A DNA stretch of 14,288 bases from assembly GCA_030740135.1 (NCBI GenBank), contig JASLXW010000044.1, positions 1 through 14,288 on the forward strand, given 5' to 3'. The notes below the pieces were generated by a model. It ran no database searches. It was given only the letters and a program-made list of their open reading frames with translations, and was not told where the DNA came from. The stretch comes from Nitrospinota bacterium (lineage in GTDB: Bacteria > UBA8248 > JACPRG01). Position numbers and translations under genes: made by a program. Positions 14,242 through 14,288 of this stretch are shown here, piece by piece (the first letter of the stretch is position 1; each line of letters opens with the position of its first letter).

Positions 14242-14288
14242 CCTTGGGTAGGGAGTAGGGTTCCAGGGGCCAACAGAGAGAGAGGAGG

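Overview
The window looks like a piece of a GC-rich bacterial chromosome, probably an environmental or metagenome-derived bacterium. The hydantoinase gene reaches 52 G+C of 60 bases at 8581-8640. There are no rRNA or tRNA genes and no taxonomic marker, so I cannot name the lineage. Intact genes lie next to three genes that each appear to lack one base, and this suggests recent mutation or uncorrected indels in the assembly.

Left part (1-2714): the 3' end of a sodium:solute symporter, noticeably less GC-rich than the rest, ends at a strong 15-bp hairpin (913-945). A two-gene unit follows: a 78-aa two-helix membrane protein overlapping a membrane-anchored TPR protein by ATGA. Two small membrane proteins of unknown function face them on the minus strand (1891-2091 and 2214-2714).

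Middle part (2715-6714): a 436-bp stretch with a possible promoter leads into an MFS transporter whose frame is broken at a run of seven G. Convergent to it lie an exported protein of unknown function, carrying an in-frame palindromic repeat, and upstream of that a diguanylate cyclase (GGDEF) gene. The last 44 codons of the GGDEF gene are in another frame and were recovered here by reading past the premature stop. A 347-bp divergent control region separates GGDEF from the next gene.

Right part (6715-14288): a 1309-aa fusion of hydantoinase A and hydantoinase B/5-oxoprolinase reads rightward. Convergent to it is a leftward operon with a good sigma-70-type promoter (14126-14155). Its order is M24 aminopeptidase P-like metallopeptidase, glycosylasparaginase/isoaspartyl peptidase-type Ntn-hydrolase, then an NMT1/SsuA-type periplasmic binding protein. 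The two units meet in a 275-bp stretch with three hairpins, one of them a good terminator for the leftward operon.

Together the right-hand genes suggest uptake and hydrolysis of amides and atypical peptide bonds: X-Pro, beta-aspartyl or glycosyl-asparagine, and pyroglutamyl or hydantoin rings. No ABC permease or ATPase is in view. I found no CRISPR array, phage or complete insertion sequence. The most unusual signals are coding sequences that contain dispersed-repeat palindromes, the G11 and C11 tracts inside the hydantoinase gene, and the run of one-base frame breaks.
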